Shown piece by piece: positions 1 to 8,958 of a stretch of 64,000 bases of DNA. The notes under the pieces are model-generated. The model had not been told where the DNA came from and made no database searches. It saw only the letters and a list, made by a program, of their open reading frames with translations. How positions within the stretch are numbered: the first letter of the stretch is position 1; each line of letters opens with the position of its first letter. The stretch lies in assembly GCF_003008615.1 (NCBI RefSeq), contig NZ_CP027657.1, positions 5,332,001 through 5,396,000 on the forward strand, read 5' to 3'. The position numbers were made by a program, and so were the translations under genes. The stretch is from Pseudomonas mendocina. Lineage in GTDB: Bacteria; Pseudomonadota; Gammaproteobacteria; Pseudomonadales; Pseudomonadaceae.

Positions 1-2
1 CC

Positions 3-776
3 GGCTGGCTGCGCGAACAGGTGTGCATCTACATGTGCCCCTATGCCCGCTTCCAGAGCGTGATGTTCGATCAGGACACCCTGATCGTCTCCTACGACCC
101 GCGTCGCGGCGAATCGCGTGGCCCGCGCAAGAAGGACGCCGACTACAAGGCTCAGGGTCTCGGCGATTGCATCGATTGCAAGATGTGCGTGCAGGTCTGC
201 CCTACCGGCATCGACATCCGCGATGGCCTGCAGATCGAATGCATCGGCTGCGCAGCGTGTATCGATGCCTGCGACGACATCATGGAGAAGATGAACTATC
301 CCAAGGGGCTGATCAGCTACACCACTGAACACAACCTGTCCGGACGCAAGACGCACCTGCTGCGCCCACGCCTGATCGGGTACGCTGTCGCGCTGGTCGC
401 CATGATCGGCCTGTTCGCCTGGGCCGTGGCCAACCGGCCGCTGGTCGAGCTGGACGTGCTCAAGGATCGCGTGCTGTTCCGCGAGAATGAGCGTGGCCAC
501 ATCGAGAACGTCTACACCCTGAAGATCATGAACAAGGCGCAACGCGACATGACCTACGTGATCACCGCCGACGGCCTCGACGGCCTGGTGTACGAGGGCA
601 AGCGCGAAGTGCGAGCCCTTGCGGGCGAGGTGTATTCCTTCCCGGTCGAGCTGTCCATCGCCCCGGAGAAGCTGCCATCGAGCGCCAACAACATCGTCTT
701 CCACGTACAATCCGCGGATGACCCCAGTATCAAGAACGACGCCGACAGCCGCTTCATCGGCCCAAGCGTCCGCTGA
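3..776 (+). CDS. ccoG: CcoG (FixG/RdxA-like) cytochrome cbb3 oxidase accessory protein, 5' partial
   Basis: Membrane ferredoxin-like protein used when the cbb3 oxidase is assembled; in the family it is linked to copper reduction (family knowledge). The reading frame is already open at base 3, so the start lies outside the window; 257 residues are visible. Two [4Fe-4S] motifs are encoded at about nt 163–273: CxxCxxCxxxCP and then CIGCAAC followed by a last Cys. A single hydrophobic segment lies at about nt 372–430, and the rest is the extracytoplasmic Ig-like FixG C-terminal domain. It ends 13 bp before ccoH, as expected for ccoGHIS. Confidence 0.95.
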   Translation, partial: GWLREQVCIYMCPYARFQSVMFDQDTLIVSYDPRRGESRGPRKKDADYKAQGLGDCIDCKMCVQVCPTGIDIRDGLQIECIGCAACIDACDDIMEKMNYPKGLISYTTEHNLSGRKTHLLRPRLIGYAVALVAMIGLFAWAVANRPLVELDVLKDRVLFRENERGHIENVYTLKIMNKAQRDMTYVITADGLDGLVYEGKREVRALAGEVYSFPVELSIAPEKLPSSANNIVFHVQSADDPSIKNDADSRFIGPSVR

Positions 777-789
777 CAACGGAAAACGC

Positions 790-1308
790 ATGACCGAGCA
801 AACCACATCGCCAGTCAAACCCTGGTACAAGCAGTTCTGGCCCTGGTTCATCATCTTCCTGCTGGGCTACTCCGTGGTGCAGGGGCTGACCCTGCTCACC
901 GTTGCCACGCGTAACCCACCAGGGTTGATCTCCGACGATTACTACGACGTCGGCAAAGGCATCAACCAGTCACTGGAGCGCGAAAAACTCGCTGAGCGCC
1001 TGCAGTTGCATGGCCAACTGGCGCTCGACAACACCACCGGTGTCGCCACCCTGACACTGGAAGGCAACAGCCGGCCGCAGCAGATCGTGCTCAACCTGAT
1101 CTCGCCAACCCAGCCGGAGCGTGATCGCCGTGTCATCCTGCAACCCGCTGCCGACGGCCAGTACCGCGGGCAGATGGTCGATGAGGTCAGCGGTCGTCGC
1201 TTCGTCGAACTGCTCGGCCAGGAAGGCAGCCAGAACTGGCGCCTCTTCGAGGAAGAGAACATCACCGATGGCCAGACCATCATGATCGGTGACAATCCCT
1301 CCTACTGA
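790..1308 (+). CDS. ccoH: CcoH/FixH-family cbb3 oxidase assembly protein
   Basis: 172 residues, FixH family. One N-terminal membrane helix (about residues 13–35) follows a short cytoplasmic tail, and a periplasmic domain of about 130 residues completes the protein. It contains the SDDYYxxGKxIN motif typical of FixH proteins. CcoH helps stabilise or assemble the cbb3 oxidase next to CcoN/CcoP (family knowledge). I chose the ATG at 790 because the helix begins shortly after it; the same frame stays open upstream to 619 but only inside ccoG. ccoI starts 8 bp after the stop, so the genes are one operon. Confidence 0.93.
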   Translation: MTEQTTSPVKPWYKQFWPWFIIFLLGYSVVQGLTLLTVATRNPPGLISDDYYDVGKGINQSLEREKLAERLQLHGQLALDNTTGVATLTLEGNSRPQQIVLNLISPTQPERDRRVILQPAADGQYRGQMVDEVSGRRFVELLGQEGSQNWRLFEEENITDGQTIMIGDNPSY

Positions 1309-1316
1309 CCCAGCCG

Positions 1317-3713
1317 ATGCCCGCCCCTACTCCTTGCTACCACTGTGGCCTGCCGGTGCCTGCCGGCAGCGCCTTTCGTGCCGACGTCCTCGGCCAGACT
1401 CGCGAGATGTGCTGTCCCGGCTGCCAGGCCGTGGCCGAAGCCATCGTTGCCGGTGGCCTGGAGCACTACTACAGCCATCGCAGTGAAAACGCCGCCAACC
1501 CCCAGGCACTGCCCCAGGCACTGCCTGACGAACTGGCGCTATACGACCGTAGCGACGTGCAGCAGCCCTTCGTACAGCATGAGGGCGAACTGAGCGAAAC
1601 CCAGCTGTTGATCGAAGGCATCAGTTGCGCCGCCTGCGGCTGGCTGATCGAAAAACACCTGCGCGGCATACCGGGCGTGGCCGAAGCACATCTGAACCTG
1701 TCCAACCACCGCCTGCAGGTGCGCTGGCAGGACAGCCAAATTCCGCTGAGCAAACTGCTCGCCGAACTACGCCGCATCGGTTACGCGGCCCACCCCTGGC
1801 GAGCCGACGAAGCGGCCGCGCGCCTGGCGGCGGAAAACCGCCGGCGCATGCGCGAACTGGGCGTGGCCGGGTTGCTGTGGATGCAGGTGATGATGGCGAC
1901 CATGGCCACCTGGCCGGAATTCAACATCGACCTGTCGCCAGAACTGGACAAGATCCTGCGCTGGACCAGCCTGTTCCTTACCACGCCGATCGTCTTCTAT
2001 TGCTGCGGACAGTTCTTCCGTGGCGCCCTGCGCGACCTGCGCACGCGCCATCTGACCATGGACGTCTCGGTATCGCTGGCGATCGGTGGCGCCTATGTCG
2101 CCGGCATCTGGTCCACCATCACCGGTCACGGCGAGCTGTACTTCGATGCGGTGGGCATGTTTGCCCTGTTCCTGCTCGCCGGACGCTATCTCGAACGCCG
2201 CGCACGCGAGCGCACCGCCGCCGCCACCGCGCAGCTGGTGCAACTGCTGCCAGCGTCCTGCCTGCGCCTGGAAGACGATGGCCAGAGCCAGCGCATCCTG
2301 CTGAGCGAGCTGCGCATCGGTGAACGGGTGCTGGTGCAGCCAGGTTCGCTGATTCCTGCCGACGGCCAGGTGAGCGCCGGCCAATCCAGCATCGACGAGT
2401 CGCTGCTGACCGGCGAATACCTGCCGCAACCACGTGGCGTGGGCGATAGCGTCACGGCCGGCACCCTCAATGTCGAGGGGCCGCTGACAATCGAAGTCCA
2501 GGCACTGGGCGACGCCACGCGCCTGTCGGCCATCGTCCGCCTGCTGGAGCGCGCGCAAAGCGAGAAACCACGCCTGGCGGAAATCGCCGATCGCGTATCG
2601 CAGTGGTTCCTGTTGTTCATCCTGATCGCCGCCGCTTGCGTTGGCCTGGTCTGGTGGCAGATCGACAGCGCACGGGCTTTCTGGATCGTCCTTTCACTGC
2701 TGGTGGCCACCTGCCCCTGCGCACTGGCGCTGGCCACCCCGACGGCGCTGACTACTGCCACCGGCAGCCTGCACAAGCTGGGCATGCTGCTCACACGCGG
2801 GCATGTGCTCGAAGGCCTCAACCAGATCGACACGCTGGTATTGGACAAGACCGGTACGCTGACCGAGGGCCGTCTGACGCTCAAGGCCATCCACCCGCTG
2901 CGCGATCTCAACGAAGGTGACTGCCTGGCTCTGGCTGCCGCGCTGGAGAATCGCTCGGAACACCCCATTGCCCGCGCCTTCAGCCAGGCGCCACGTGCTG
3001 CGGAATCCGTCGACAGCCATCCAGGCCAGGGCCTGCAGGGCGTCGTCGACGGACGCCTGCTGCGCATCGGCGAAGCCCGTTTCGTCTGCGCCCTGAGTGG
3101 CCAGGCAGTGCCGTCGATTGCCAGCGAACACGGGCAATGGCTGCTGCTCGGCGATGAACGCGGGCCTCTGGCCTGGTTCGTCCTCGACGATCGCCTGCGC
3201 GAGGATGCGCCGCAATTGATCGAGGCAGCGCGCGCGCGCGGCTGGCACATCCAACTGCTCTCAGGCGACAGCTCGCCGATGGTCGGCGAAGTGGCGCGGC
3301 AACTGGGTATCGACGATGCCCGCGGTGGTCTGACGCCGGATGACAAGCTGGCCGTGCTCAAGCAACTGCACGGCGAAGGCCGTCGCGTGCTGATGCTCGG
3401 CGATGGCGTCAACGACGTGCCGGTGCTGGCGGCAGCCGATATCAGCGTGGCCATGGGTTCGGCCTCGGATCTGGCCAAGACCAGCGCCGACGCCGTCCTG
3501 CTGTCCAACCGCCTGAGCAGCCTGGTACAAGGCCTGAGCACGGCCAAACGCACCCGTCGTATCATCATCGAGAACCTGGCCTGGGCCAGTCTGTACAATG
3601 GCCTGGTACTGCCTTTTGCCGCCATGGGCTGGATTACGCCGATATGGGCTGCCGTGGGCATGTCGCTGAGCTCGCTGCTGGTGGTGCTCAACGCCCTGCG
3701 CCTGAGTCGGTAA
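1317..3713 (+). CDS. ccoI: CcoI copper-translocating P1B-type ATPase
   Basis: 798 residues, the usual length for CcoI/FixI. Domains in order: a Cys-rich N-terminus (CYHCG, then CCPGC), a heavy-metal-associated domain with GISCAAC, membrane segments, the A-domain TGE motif, the CPC metal site in CPCALALATP, the phosphorylation motif DKTGTLTEG, an SEHPIA motif and GDGVNDVPVL. It exports Cu(I) to the periplasm for insertion into cbb3 oxidase (family knowledge). The start at 1317 follows ccoH by 8 bp. About 200 bp with no gene I can recognise separate it from ccoS. Confidence 0.96.
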   Translation: MPAPTPCYHCGLPVPAGSAFRADVLGQTREMCCPGCQAVAEAIVAGGLEHYYSHRSENAANPQALPQALPDELALYDRSDVQQPFVQHEGELSETQLLIEGISCAACGWLIEKHLRGIPGVAEAHLNLSNHRLQVRWQDSQIPLSKLLAELRRIGYAAHPWRADEAAARLAAENRRRMRELGVAGLLWMQVMMATMATWPEFNIDLSPELDKILRWTSLFLTTPIVFYCCGQFFRGALRDLRTRHLTMDVSVSLAIGGAYVAGIWSTITGHGELYFDAVGMFALFLLAGRYLERRARERTAAATAQLVQLLPASCLRLEDDGQSQRILLSELRIGERVLVQPGSLIPADGQVSAGQSSIDESLLTGEYLPQPRGVGDSVTAGTLNVEGPLTIEVQALGDATRLSAIVRLLERAQSEKPRLAEIADRVSQWFLLFILIAAACVGLVWWQIDSARAFWIVLSLLVATCPCALALATPTALTTATGSLHKLGMLLTRGHVLEGLNQIDTLVLDKTGTLTEGRLTLKAIHPLRDLNEGDCLALAAALENRSEHPIARAFSQAPRAAESVDSHPGQGLQGVVDGRLLRIGEARFVCALSGQAVPSIASEHGQWLLLGDERGPLAWFVLDDRLREDAPQLIEAARARGWHIQLLSGDSSPMVGEVARQLGIDDARGGLTPDDKLAVLKQLHGEGRRVLMLGDGVNDVPVLAAADISVAMGSASDLAKTSADAVLLSNRLSSLVQGLSTAKRTRRIIIENLAWASLYNGLVLPFAAMGWITPIWAAVGMSLSSLLVVLNALRLSR

Positions 3714-3921
3714 GCAGCATTGATGCGGGGCGGATTCAGGAGCGAAGCGAACAATCCGCCGCTTGCCTAGACAGCCCATCGTCAGGCGTACTGTTTCGCG
3801 AGCACACCTCACGGCGTTCGATCTCGATAGTGTGAGGCTTAGCGCTTCGTAAGCAGATCGCCGCCCGGTACGCCCTACGTAGCCGAGCAGTAGCTCCCCA
3901 GCCCCAATTCCCGGAGACCAC

Positions 3922-4131
3922 ATGTCCGCCCTCTACATCCTGATTCCCGTAGCCATCGGCCTGGTCGGTTTCGCCATCTGGCTGTTCTTCTGGGCGGTGG
4001 ACAGCGGCCAGTACGACGACCTCGATGGCCCGGCGCACAGCATTCTGTTCGACGACGAAGACCCGCTGCACAAGGCCGGCATCGAGCAGGCCAAAGGCGA
4101 CGATGTGGAACAGGATCGACCGCGTGACTGA
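3922..4131 (+). CDS. ccoS: CcoS cbb3-type cytochrome oxidase assembly protein
   Basis: 69 residues, one N-terminal membrane helix (about residues 4–27) and a short acidic tail that starts WAVDSGQYDD, a stretch conserved in CcoS. The family is needed for heme and copper cofactor insertion into cbb3 oxidase (family knowledge). It is preceded by CCCGGAGACCAC, giving a GGAG ribosome site. The last 8 bp overlap the next gene, which suggests coupled translation. Confidence 0.93.
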   Translation: MSALYILIPVAIGLVGFAIWLFFWAVDSGQYDDLDGPAHSILFDDEDPLHKAGIEQAKGDDVEQDRPRD

Positions 4132-4807
4132 ACTGCTGCCTCTGCTGCTGTCGGCGCTGATTCTCGGCCTGCTCGGCGGCGGACATTGCCTGGGCATGTG
4201 CGGCGGCCTGATGGGCGCACTCACCCTGGCCATTCCTCCTGAACAGCGCAGTCGCCGCCTGCAACTGCTGCTGGCCTACAACCTGGGGCGCATTCTCAGC
4301 TACGCCACTGCCGGCCTGCTCATAGGCCTGGCGGGCTGGGCTGTGGCCGGTAGTGCTGCCGAAGTGGTCATGCGCTCGCTGGCCGCTCTACTGCTGATTG
4401 CCATGGGCTTGTACCTGGCCGGCTGGTGGAGCGGCCTAACCCGTATCGAAGCACTGGGTCGCGGCCTCTGGCGTCATATCCAACCGCTGACCCGGCGTTT
4501 CATGCCGGTCACCAGCCTGCCTCGAGCCATGGTGCTCGGTGGCCTGTGGGGTTGGCTGCCCTGCGGCTTGGTCTACAGTACGCTGCTGTGGGCTTCCAGC
4601 CAGGGCAACGCGATCAACAGTGCGCTATTGATGCTGGCCTTCGGTCTGGGCACCTGGCCGGTATTGCTGGCAACTGGCCTCGCAGCCGAGCGCATCACAG
4701 CCCTGTTACGCAAACGGGGCGTTCGTGTGGCTGGTGGACTGCTGGTCATTCTGTTTGGTATCTGGACACTGCCAGGCCCACACCAGCACTGGCTGATGGG
4801 GCACTGA
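4124..4807 (+). CDS. Sulfite exporter TauE/SafE-family membrane protein
   Basis: 227 residues if started at GTG 4124, which overlaps ccoS by 8 bp; an in-frame ATG at 4103 would add seven residues. I prefer the GTG because it gives the usual N-terminus TELLPLLLSALILG. The early motif GGGHCLGMCGG and the later GWLPCGLVYS contain paired Cys residues, and about six hydrophobic segments can be seen. This subfamily (DsbD/YtnM-like, often beside ccoS) has been linked to copper supply for cbb3 oxidase; transport of sulfite is only the family name. Assignment to the assembly operon is inferred from the overlap. Confidence 0.85.
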   Translation: MTELLPLLLSALILGLLGGGHCLGMCGGLMGALTLAIPPEQRSRRLQLLLAYNLGRILSYATAGLLIGLAGWAVAGSAAEVVMRSLAALLLIAMGLYLAGWWSGLTRIEALGRGLWRHIQPLTRRFMPVTSLPRAMVLGGLWGWLPCGLVYSTLLWASSQGNAINSALLMLAFGLGTWPVLLATGLAAERITALLRKRGVRVAGGLLVILFGIWTLPGPHQHWLMGH

Positions 4808-4868
4808 GCAGGCGCAAGGAATATACCCAGGATTCAGCCTGGGAGCTGACAAGCCGCAAGGAGGCGAC

Positions 4869-5411
4869 ATGAACAATCGTAACGATGGAATTATTCACGA
4901 CACGGAAGACAAGGGCTGGTGGTGCCATCACGGACTCGAACTGGAACGCAGCTTCGTTGCGCTGTGCAACACCCACCTGAACCTGTCCGCCTGGGAAAAC
5001 CCGGAGAAACGTGACAACCCCTACGCACCGGATCTGATCGTCGCTGGCCGCGTGGCCGATCTGAAGGTGCAGAACACCCCCTTCTTCGTCTCGCGTCGTT
5101 ACGACATGGATCCGCGCCGTACGGTCACCTTCAACCGCAAGGACTACGAACGCTACAGCGAGCTCTACCCCGATATCGATATCTACTTCTGGGTGGACTG
5201 GACGCAAACGGAGTCGAAGTACGGCCGCGTCGACTACCTGGCCGGCATCTACAGCCTGCCTTTCGTCACCCTTGCTGGATTGATCGAAAGCGGAGCGCCA
5301 GAGCATCACTACATTCACCGCCGCGATGACACCCAGGGCAATGCCAAGTCCTCGTTCCTGCTGAGCCTGGACGCCTTCGACATACTGCTCGAAAAAGACC
5401 GGCGACTGTAG
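4869..5411 (+). CDS. Conserved hypothetical protein with a PD-(D/E)xK-like motif
   Basis: 180 residues, no signal peptide and no membrane segment. I do not recognise a characterised family, but an orthologue sits at this place, between the TauE-like gene and hemN, in other pseudomonads. Around residues 55–66 it reads APDLIVAGRVADLKVQ, that is P-D, nine residues, then D-x-K, the active-site spacing of PD-(D/E)xK nucleases, with an earlier acidic residue in LELERSF. A clear AAGGAGG ribosome site precedes the ATG. Nuclease activity is inference only. Confidence 0.75.
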   Translation: MNNRNDGIIHDTEDKGWWCHHGLELERSFVALCNTHLNLSAWENPEKRDNPYAPDLIVAGRVADLKVQNTPFFVSRRYDMDPRRTVTFNRKDYERYSELYPDIDIYFWVDWTQTESKYGRVDYLAGIYSLPFVTLAGLIESGAPEHHYIHRRDDTQGNAKSSFLLSLDAFDILLEKDRRL

Positions 5412-5464
5412 CTCGAGATGGCACAGAGCATCGGCGCCGACGCAACGCGCACCGTCCACGGCCG

Positions 5465-5478
5465 TTGATACAGGTCAA
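5465..5478 (+). promoter_or_regulatory. ANR box upstream of hemN
   Basis: TTGATACAGGTCAA matches the ANR/FNR consensus TTGAT-N4-ATCAA at 9 of the 10 fixed positions. It lies 58 bp before the hemN ATG, a spacing that suits activation by ANR. The anr gene itself is 2 kb downstream. This makes anaerobic induction of hemN very likely. Confidence 0.87.
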
Positions 5479-5536
5479 GGCTCAAGGCAGGCCAGCTCTC
5501 TAGACTGGCCGCACAGCCTGTCCAGGATTCTTTCCC

Positions 5537-6919
5537 ATGCTCGACACCATCCAGTGGGACGCCGCCCTGATCCGCCGCTACGATCTCGCCGGCCCGCGTT
5601 ACACCTCCTACCCGACTGCCGTGCAGTTTCATGACGACATCGGCCCATTCGACCTGCTGCACGCCCTGCGCGACAGCCGCAAGGCGCAACGCCCGCTGTC
5701 GCTGTACGTGCACATCCCGTTCTGCGCACACATTTGCTACTACTGCGCCTGCAACAAGGTGATCACCAAGGATCGCGGCCGCGCTCTGCCCTATCTGGAA
5801 AAACTCGAGCGCGAAATCGAGATCGTCAGCCGTTACGTGGACAAGTCCCAGCCCATCGAACAGCTGCATTTCGGCGGTGGAACGCCCACCTTCCTCAATC
5901 ACGACGAACTGCGCCGCCTGATGCAGCACCTGCGCCAGCACTTCAATCTGCTGGACGATGACAGCGGCGACTACAGCATCGAGATCGACCCACGTGAAGC
6001 CGATTGGTCGACCATGGGCCTGCTGCGCGAGCTGGGTTTCAACCGTGTCAGCCTCGGCGTACAGGATCTCGATCCGGAGGTTCAGCGCGCAGTCAATCGC
6101 CTGCAGACCCTCGAGGAAACCCGCGCCATCATCGAAGCGGCACGCACACTGCAATTTCGCTCGGTGAACATCGACCTGATCTACGGCCTGCCCAAGCAGA
6201 CGCCGGAGCGCTTCGCCCGTACCGTGGCCGAAGTGATCGCCCTGCAACCGGATCGGCTGTCCCTGTTCAACTACGCCCATCTGCCCGAGCGCTTCATGCC
6301 GCAACGCCGCATCAGCGCCGACGACCTGCCCAACCCGGCGGATAAGCTGGCCATGCTGCAGAGCAGCATCGAGCAACTGACCCGTGCCGGCTACCGCTAC
6401 ATCGGCATGGATCACTTCGCCCTGCCCGACGACGAGCTGGCCATTGCTCAGGAAGAAGGCACGCTGCAGCGCAACTTCCAGGGCTACACCACACATGGCC
6501 ATTGCGACCTGATCGGCCTGGGTGTTTCCGCCATCAGCCAGATCGGCGATCTCTACAGTCAGAACGACAGCGACATCGCCAACTACCAGCAAAGTCTGGG
6601 CAACGGCCAGTTGGCAACGCGCCGCGGCCTGCACTGCAATGCAGACGACCGCCTGCGCCGCGCCGTGATCCAGCAGTTGATCTGTCATTTCGAGTTGCGC
6701 TTCGCCGATATCGAGCAAGCGCATGGGGTGGTGTTCCGTGATTACTTCGCCGCGCTATGGCCCGAGCTGGAACAACTCGCTCGCGACGGCCTGATCGCGC
6801 TCGACGAGCAGGGTATCGAAGTACGCCCTGCCGGCCGTCTGCTAGTGCGTTCGCTGTGCATGCTGTTCGATCGCTATCTCAACGACCAGGTGCGCCAGCG
6901 CTTCTCTCGGGTGATCTGA
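5537..6919 (+). CDS. hemN: Oxygen-independent coproporphyrinogen III dehydrogenase
   Basis: 460 residues, typical HemN length. It converts coproporphyrinogen III to protoporphyrinogen IX without oxygen, using S-adenosylmethionine radicals. The radical-SAM cluster cysteines are C63, C67, C70 and C72 (CAHICYYCAC), followed by GGGTPTF (SAM binding) and the C-terminal HemN domain. The N-terminal RYTSYPTA is also conserved. An ANR box sits 58 bp upstream, fitting heme supply under low oxygen alongside the cbb3 oxidase genes. A hairpin follows the stop. Confidence 0.97.
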   Translation: MLDTIQWDAALIRRYDLAGPRYTSYPTAVQFHDDIGPFDLLHALRDSRKAQRPLSLYVHIPFCAHICYYCACNKVITKDRGRALPYLEKLEREIEIVSRYVDKSQPIEQLHFGGGTPTFLNHDELRRLMQHLRQHFNLLDDDSGDYSIEIDPREADWSTMGLLRELGFNRVSLGVQDLDPEVQRAVNRLQTLEETRAIIEAARTLQFRSVNIDLIYGLPKQTPERFARTVAEVIALQPDRLSLFNYAHLPERFMPQRRISADDLPNPADKLAMLQSSIEQLTRAGYRYIGMDHFALPDDELAIAQEEGTLQRNFQGYTTHGHCDLIGLGVSAISQIGDLYSQNDSDIANYQQSLGNGQLATRRGLHCNADDRLRRAVIQQLICHFELRFADIEQAHGVVFRDYFAALWPELEQLARDGLIALDEQGIEVRPAGRLLVRSLCMLFDRYLNDQVRQRFSRVI

Positions 6920-6932
6920 AGAACACGTAAAA

Positions 6933-6964
6933 CGCCCCATGACGGTTAAGTCCATCACGGGGCG
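6933..6964. terminator. Hairpin between convergent hemN and the 6970–7413 gene
   Basis: CGCCCC at 6933 pairs with GGGGCG ending at 6964; the inner part continues with TGA/TCA and two more GC pairs with two mismatches. Only a weak T run follows, on the minus-strand side (GTTTT). A bidirectional terminator is likely because the two genes converge here. Confidence 0.6.
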
Positions 6965-6969
6965 ATACT

Positions 6970-7413
6970 TCAGCCCATCGCCAGCGTGGCAGCGGTCTGC
7001 ATCTGCTCGCTCGACAGACCGTTCTCGCGCATCAGTTTGATCAGGTTGGCATTGGCCGCCGTCAGCGCGCTGTTGAGCGAAGCGAGTTCGGTCTGCAGCG
7101 CTTCCAGTTGCTGACGCTTGGTTTCCGGATCGAGACTCTGGTCACTCATTATCGCCTCGACCTGAGCCTGCTTCTCGACGATCTGCGCACGCAGCTCGCG
7201 AATCATCTTGAGCAGATCCTTGATTGCCTGAGGCAGGTCACTGCCGTCGATATCTTCATTCTTGTCGGGCTTGGCCGACATACTCTTGCCCAGCTCGGAC
7301 AAGCTCACACGCAACCCCTCGCGCACCTGCTCCGGAGTTTGCTCGACTGCGTTAAATTGTCGCTGAACCCCCTCGACCAGATTGTTCAGAGGCCCGGTGG
7401 ATTGGATGCGCAT
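6970..7413 (-). CDS. Hypothetical coiled-coil protein
   Basis: 147 residues, no signal peptide, no Cys. Residues about 60–125 are rich in Glu, Gln, Ala and Leu in heptad-like order and probably form a long coiled coil ([20 protein letters not shown] and onward). The start is an ATG with an upstream GGGAGCAGC ribosome site. A gene of this kind lies between hemN and anr in other pseudomonads. I cannot give a function. Confidence 0.75.
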   Translation of the reverse strand: MRIQSTGPLNNLVEGVQRQFNAVEQTPEQVREGLRVSLSELGKSMSAKPDKNEDIDGSDLPQAIKDLLKMIRELRAQIVEKQAQVEAIMSDQSLDPETKRQQLEALQTELASLNSALTAANANLIKLMRENGLSSEQMQTAATLAMG

Positions 7414-7567
7414 CGCGCTGCTCCCTGCGTTGGACTATGGTTCTACAGCCGCTATCGGCACCCGTGAGACAAACTTGAGTATTCGGTCAGAACGTCTTAT
7501 GGCTGGCCCCTACCCGCCCCCTGGGGTAACCTTACGGTCATTGCGTGTTTATTCGGGAAGCCTAACG

Positions 7568-8302
7568 ATGTCCGAGAGCATCAAGCTGCGTTCGCAGCAC
7601 CAAGCCCATTGCAAGGATTGCAGCCTGGCCGCCCTGTGCCTGCCTATCTCCCTGAATCTGGAAGACATGGACGCGCTGGACGAAATCGTCAAACGCGGCC
7701 GCCCACTGAAAAAAGGCGAATTCCTCTTCCGCCAGGGTGATGCTTTCGGCTCGGTGTTCGCCGTGCGCTCCGGTGCACTGAAGACCTTCAGCCTGAGCGA
7801 TTCAGGCGAGGAACAGATCACCGGCTTCCACCTGCCCAGCGAGCTGGTTGGTCTTTCCGGTGTCGACGGCGAGCGCTACCCAGTCTCGGCCCAGGCACTG
7901 GAAACCACCTCGGTTTGCGAAATTCCCTTCGAGCGTCTCGATGACCTGGCGCTGCAACTGCCCCAGCTGCGCCGCCAACTGATGCGCATCATGAGCCGCG
8001 AGATTCGTGACGATCAGCAGATGATGCTGCTGTTGTCGAAGAAAACCGCCGACGAACGCATCGCCACCTTCCTGGTCAACCTCTCCGCCCGCTTCCGCGC
8101 CCGCGGTTTCTCGGCCAACCAGTTCCGCCTGGCCATGTCGCGCAACGAAATTGGTAACTATTTGGGTCTTGCCGTGGAAACGGTCTCTCGCGTATTTACC
8201 CGCTTCCAACAAAACAAGCTGCTCGAAGCCGAAGGCAAGGAAGTGCATATTCTCGACCCCATCGAGCTATGCGCCTTGGCTGGAGGTAATCTAGACGTCT
8301 GA
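7568..8302 (+). CDS. anr: ANR, FNR-type oxygen-sensing transcription regulator
   Basis: 244 residues, the same length as P. aeruginosa ANR. It senses oxygen through a [4Fe-4S] cluster and activates anaerobic genes such as hemN and the cbb3 operon. The cluster cysteines are visible at C15, C18, C24 and C117. A cyclic-nucleotide-binding-like β-roll follows, then a dimer helix and a Crp-type helix-turn-helix with the base-reading E-T-V-S-R. I place the start at ATG 7568 because that gives the known N-terminus; the frame is open from 7382 but without family similarity. Confidence 0.97.
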   Translation: MSESIKLRSQHQAHCKDCSLAALCLPISLNLEDMDALDEIVKRGRPLKKGEFLFRQGDAFGSVFAVRSGALKTFSLSDSGEEQITGFHLPSELVGLSGVDGERYPVSAQALETTSVCEIPFERLDDLALQLPQLRRQLMRIMSREIRDDQQMMLLLSKKTADERIATFLVNLSARFRARGFSANQFRLAMSRNEIGNYLGLAVETVSRVFTRFQQNKLLEAEGKEVHILDPIELCALAGGNLDV

Positions 8303-8354
8303 GCCCGCTCCTGCATTCGTATAATCGCGGGTTCAACGCATTTAGGATCCCACG

Positions 8355-8903
8355 ATGATTTTCGACGAATTCAGCATCAAGACCCTGATCCGCCCGGTGC
8401 CGGACTTTCCCAAACCGGGTGTGATCTTTCGCGATATCACCCCGCTATTTCAGTCGCCCCGTGCCCTGCGCATGGTTGCCGACAGTTTCATTCAGCGCTA
8501 CGTGGAGGCCGAGTTCACGCATATCGGCGCCATGGATGCACGCGGTTTCCTGATCGGCTCGATCATCGCCTATGAACTGAACAAACCGCTGGTACTGTTC
8601 CGCAAGCAGGGCAAACTGCCAGCAGACGTACTCAGTGAGGGCTATCAGACCGAATACGGCGAAGCCTTTCTCGAAGTGCACAGCGACAGCCTCTGCGAGG
8701 GCGACTCGGTGCTGATCTTCGATGACCTGATCGCCACCGGCGGCACCCTGATCGCCGCCGCCAATCTGGTACGACGCATGCGCGCCACGGTCTTCGAAGC
8801 CGCCGCCATCATCGACCTGCCGGAGCTGGGTGGTTCGCAGAAACTGCAGGATGCCAATATCCCGGTTTTCACCCTCACTGCCTTCGCGCTAGACGACCGC
8901 TGA
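8355..8903 (+). CDS. apt: Adenine phosphoribosyltransferase
   Basis: 182 residues. It forms AMP from adenine and PRPP (purine salvage, cytoplasm). The PRPP-binding loop is visible as [14 protein letters not shown], preceded by the family motifs [14 protein letters not shown] and ARGFLIG. A TATAAT box at 8320–8325 lies between anr and this gene, so it probably has its own promoter. The ATG at 8355 follows AGGATCCCACG. Confidence 0.96.
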   Translation: MIFDEFSIKTLIRPVPDFPKPGVIFRDITPLFQSPRALRMVADSFIQRYVEAEFTHIGAMDARGFLIGSIIAYELNKPLVLFRKQGKLPADVLSEGYQTEYGEAFLEVHSDSLCEGDSVLIFDDLIATGGTLIAAANLVRRMRATVFEAAAIIDLPELGGSQKLQDANIPVFTLTAFALDDR

Positions 8904-8958
8904 GCCCCTAGCCCGGCCGCCGTCCGGGCTATCGCATCGACCGCCACTGAAAACCGCC

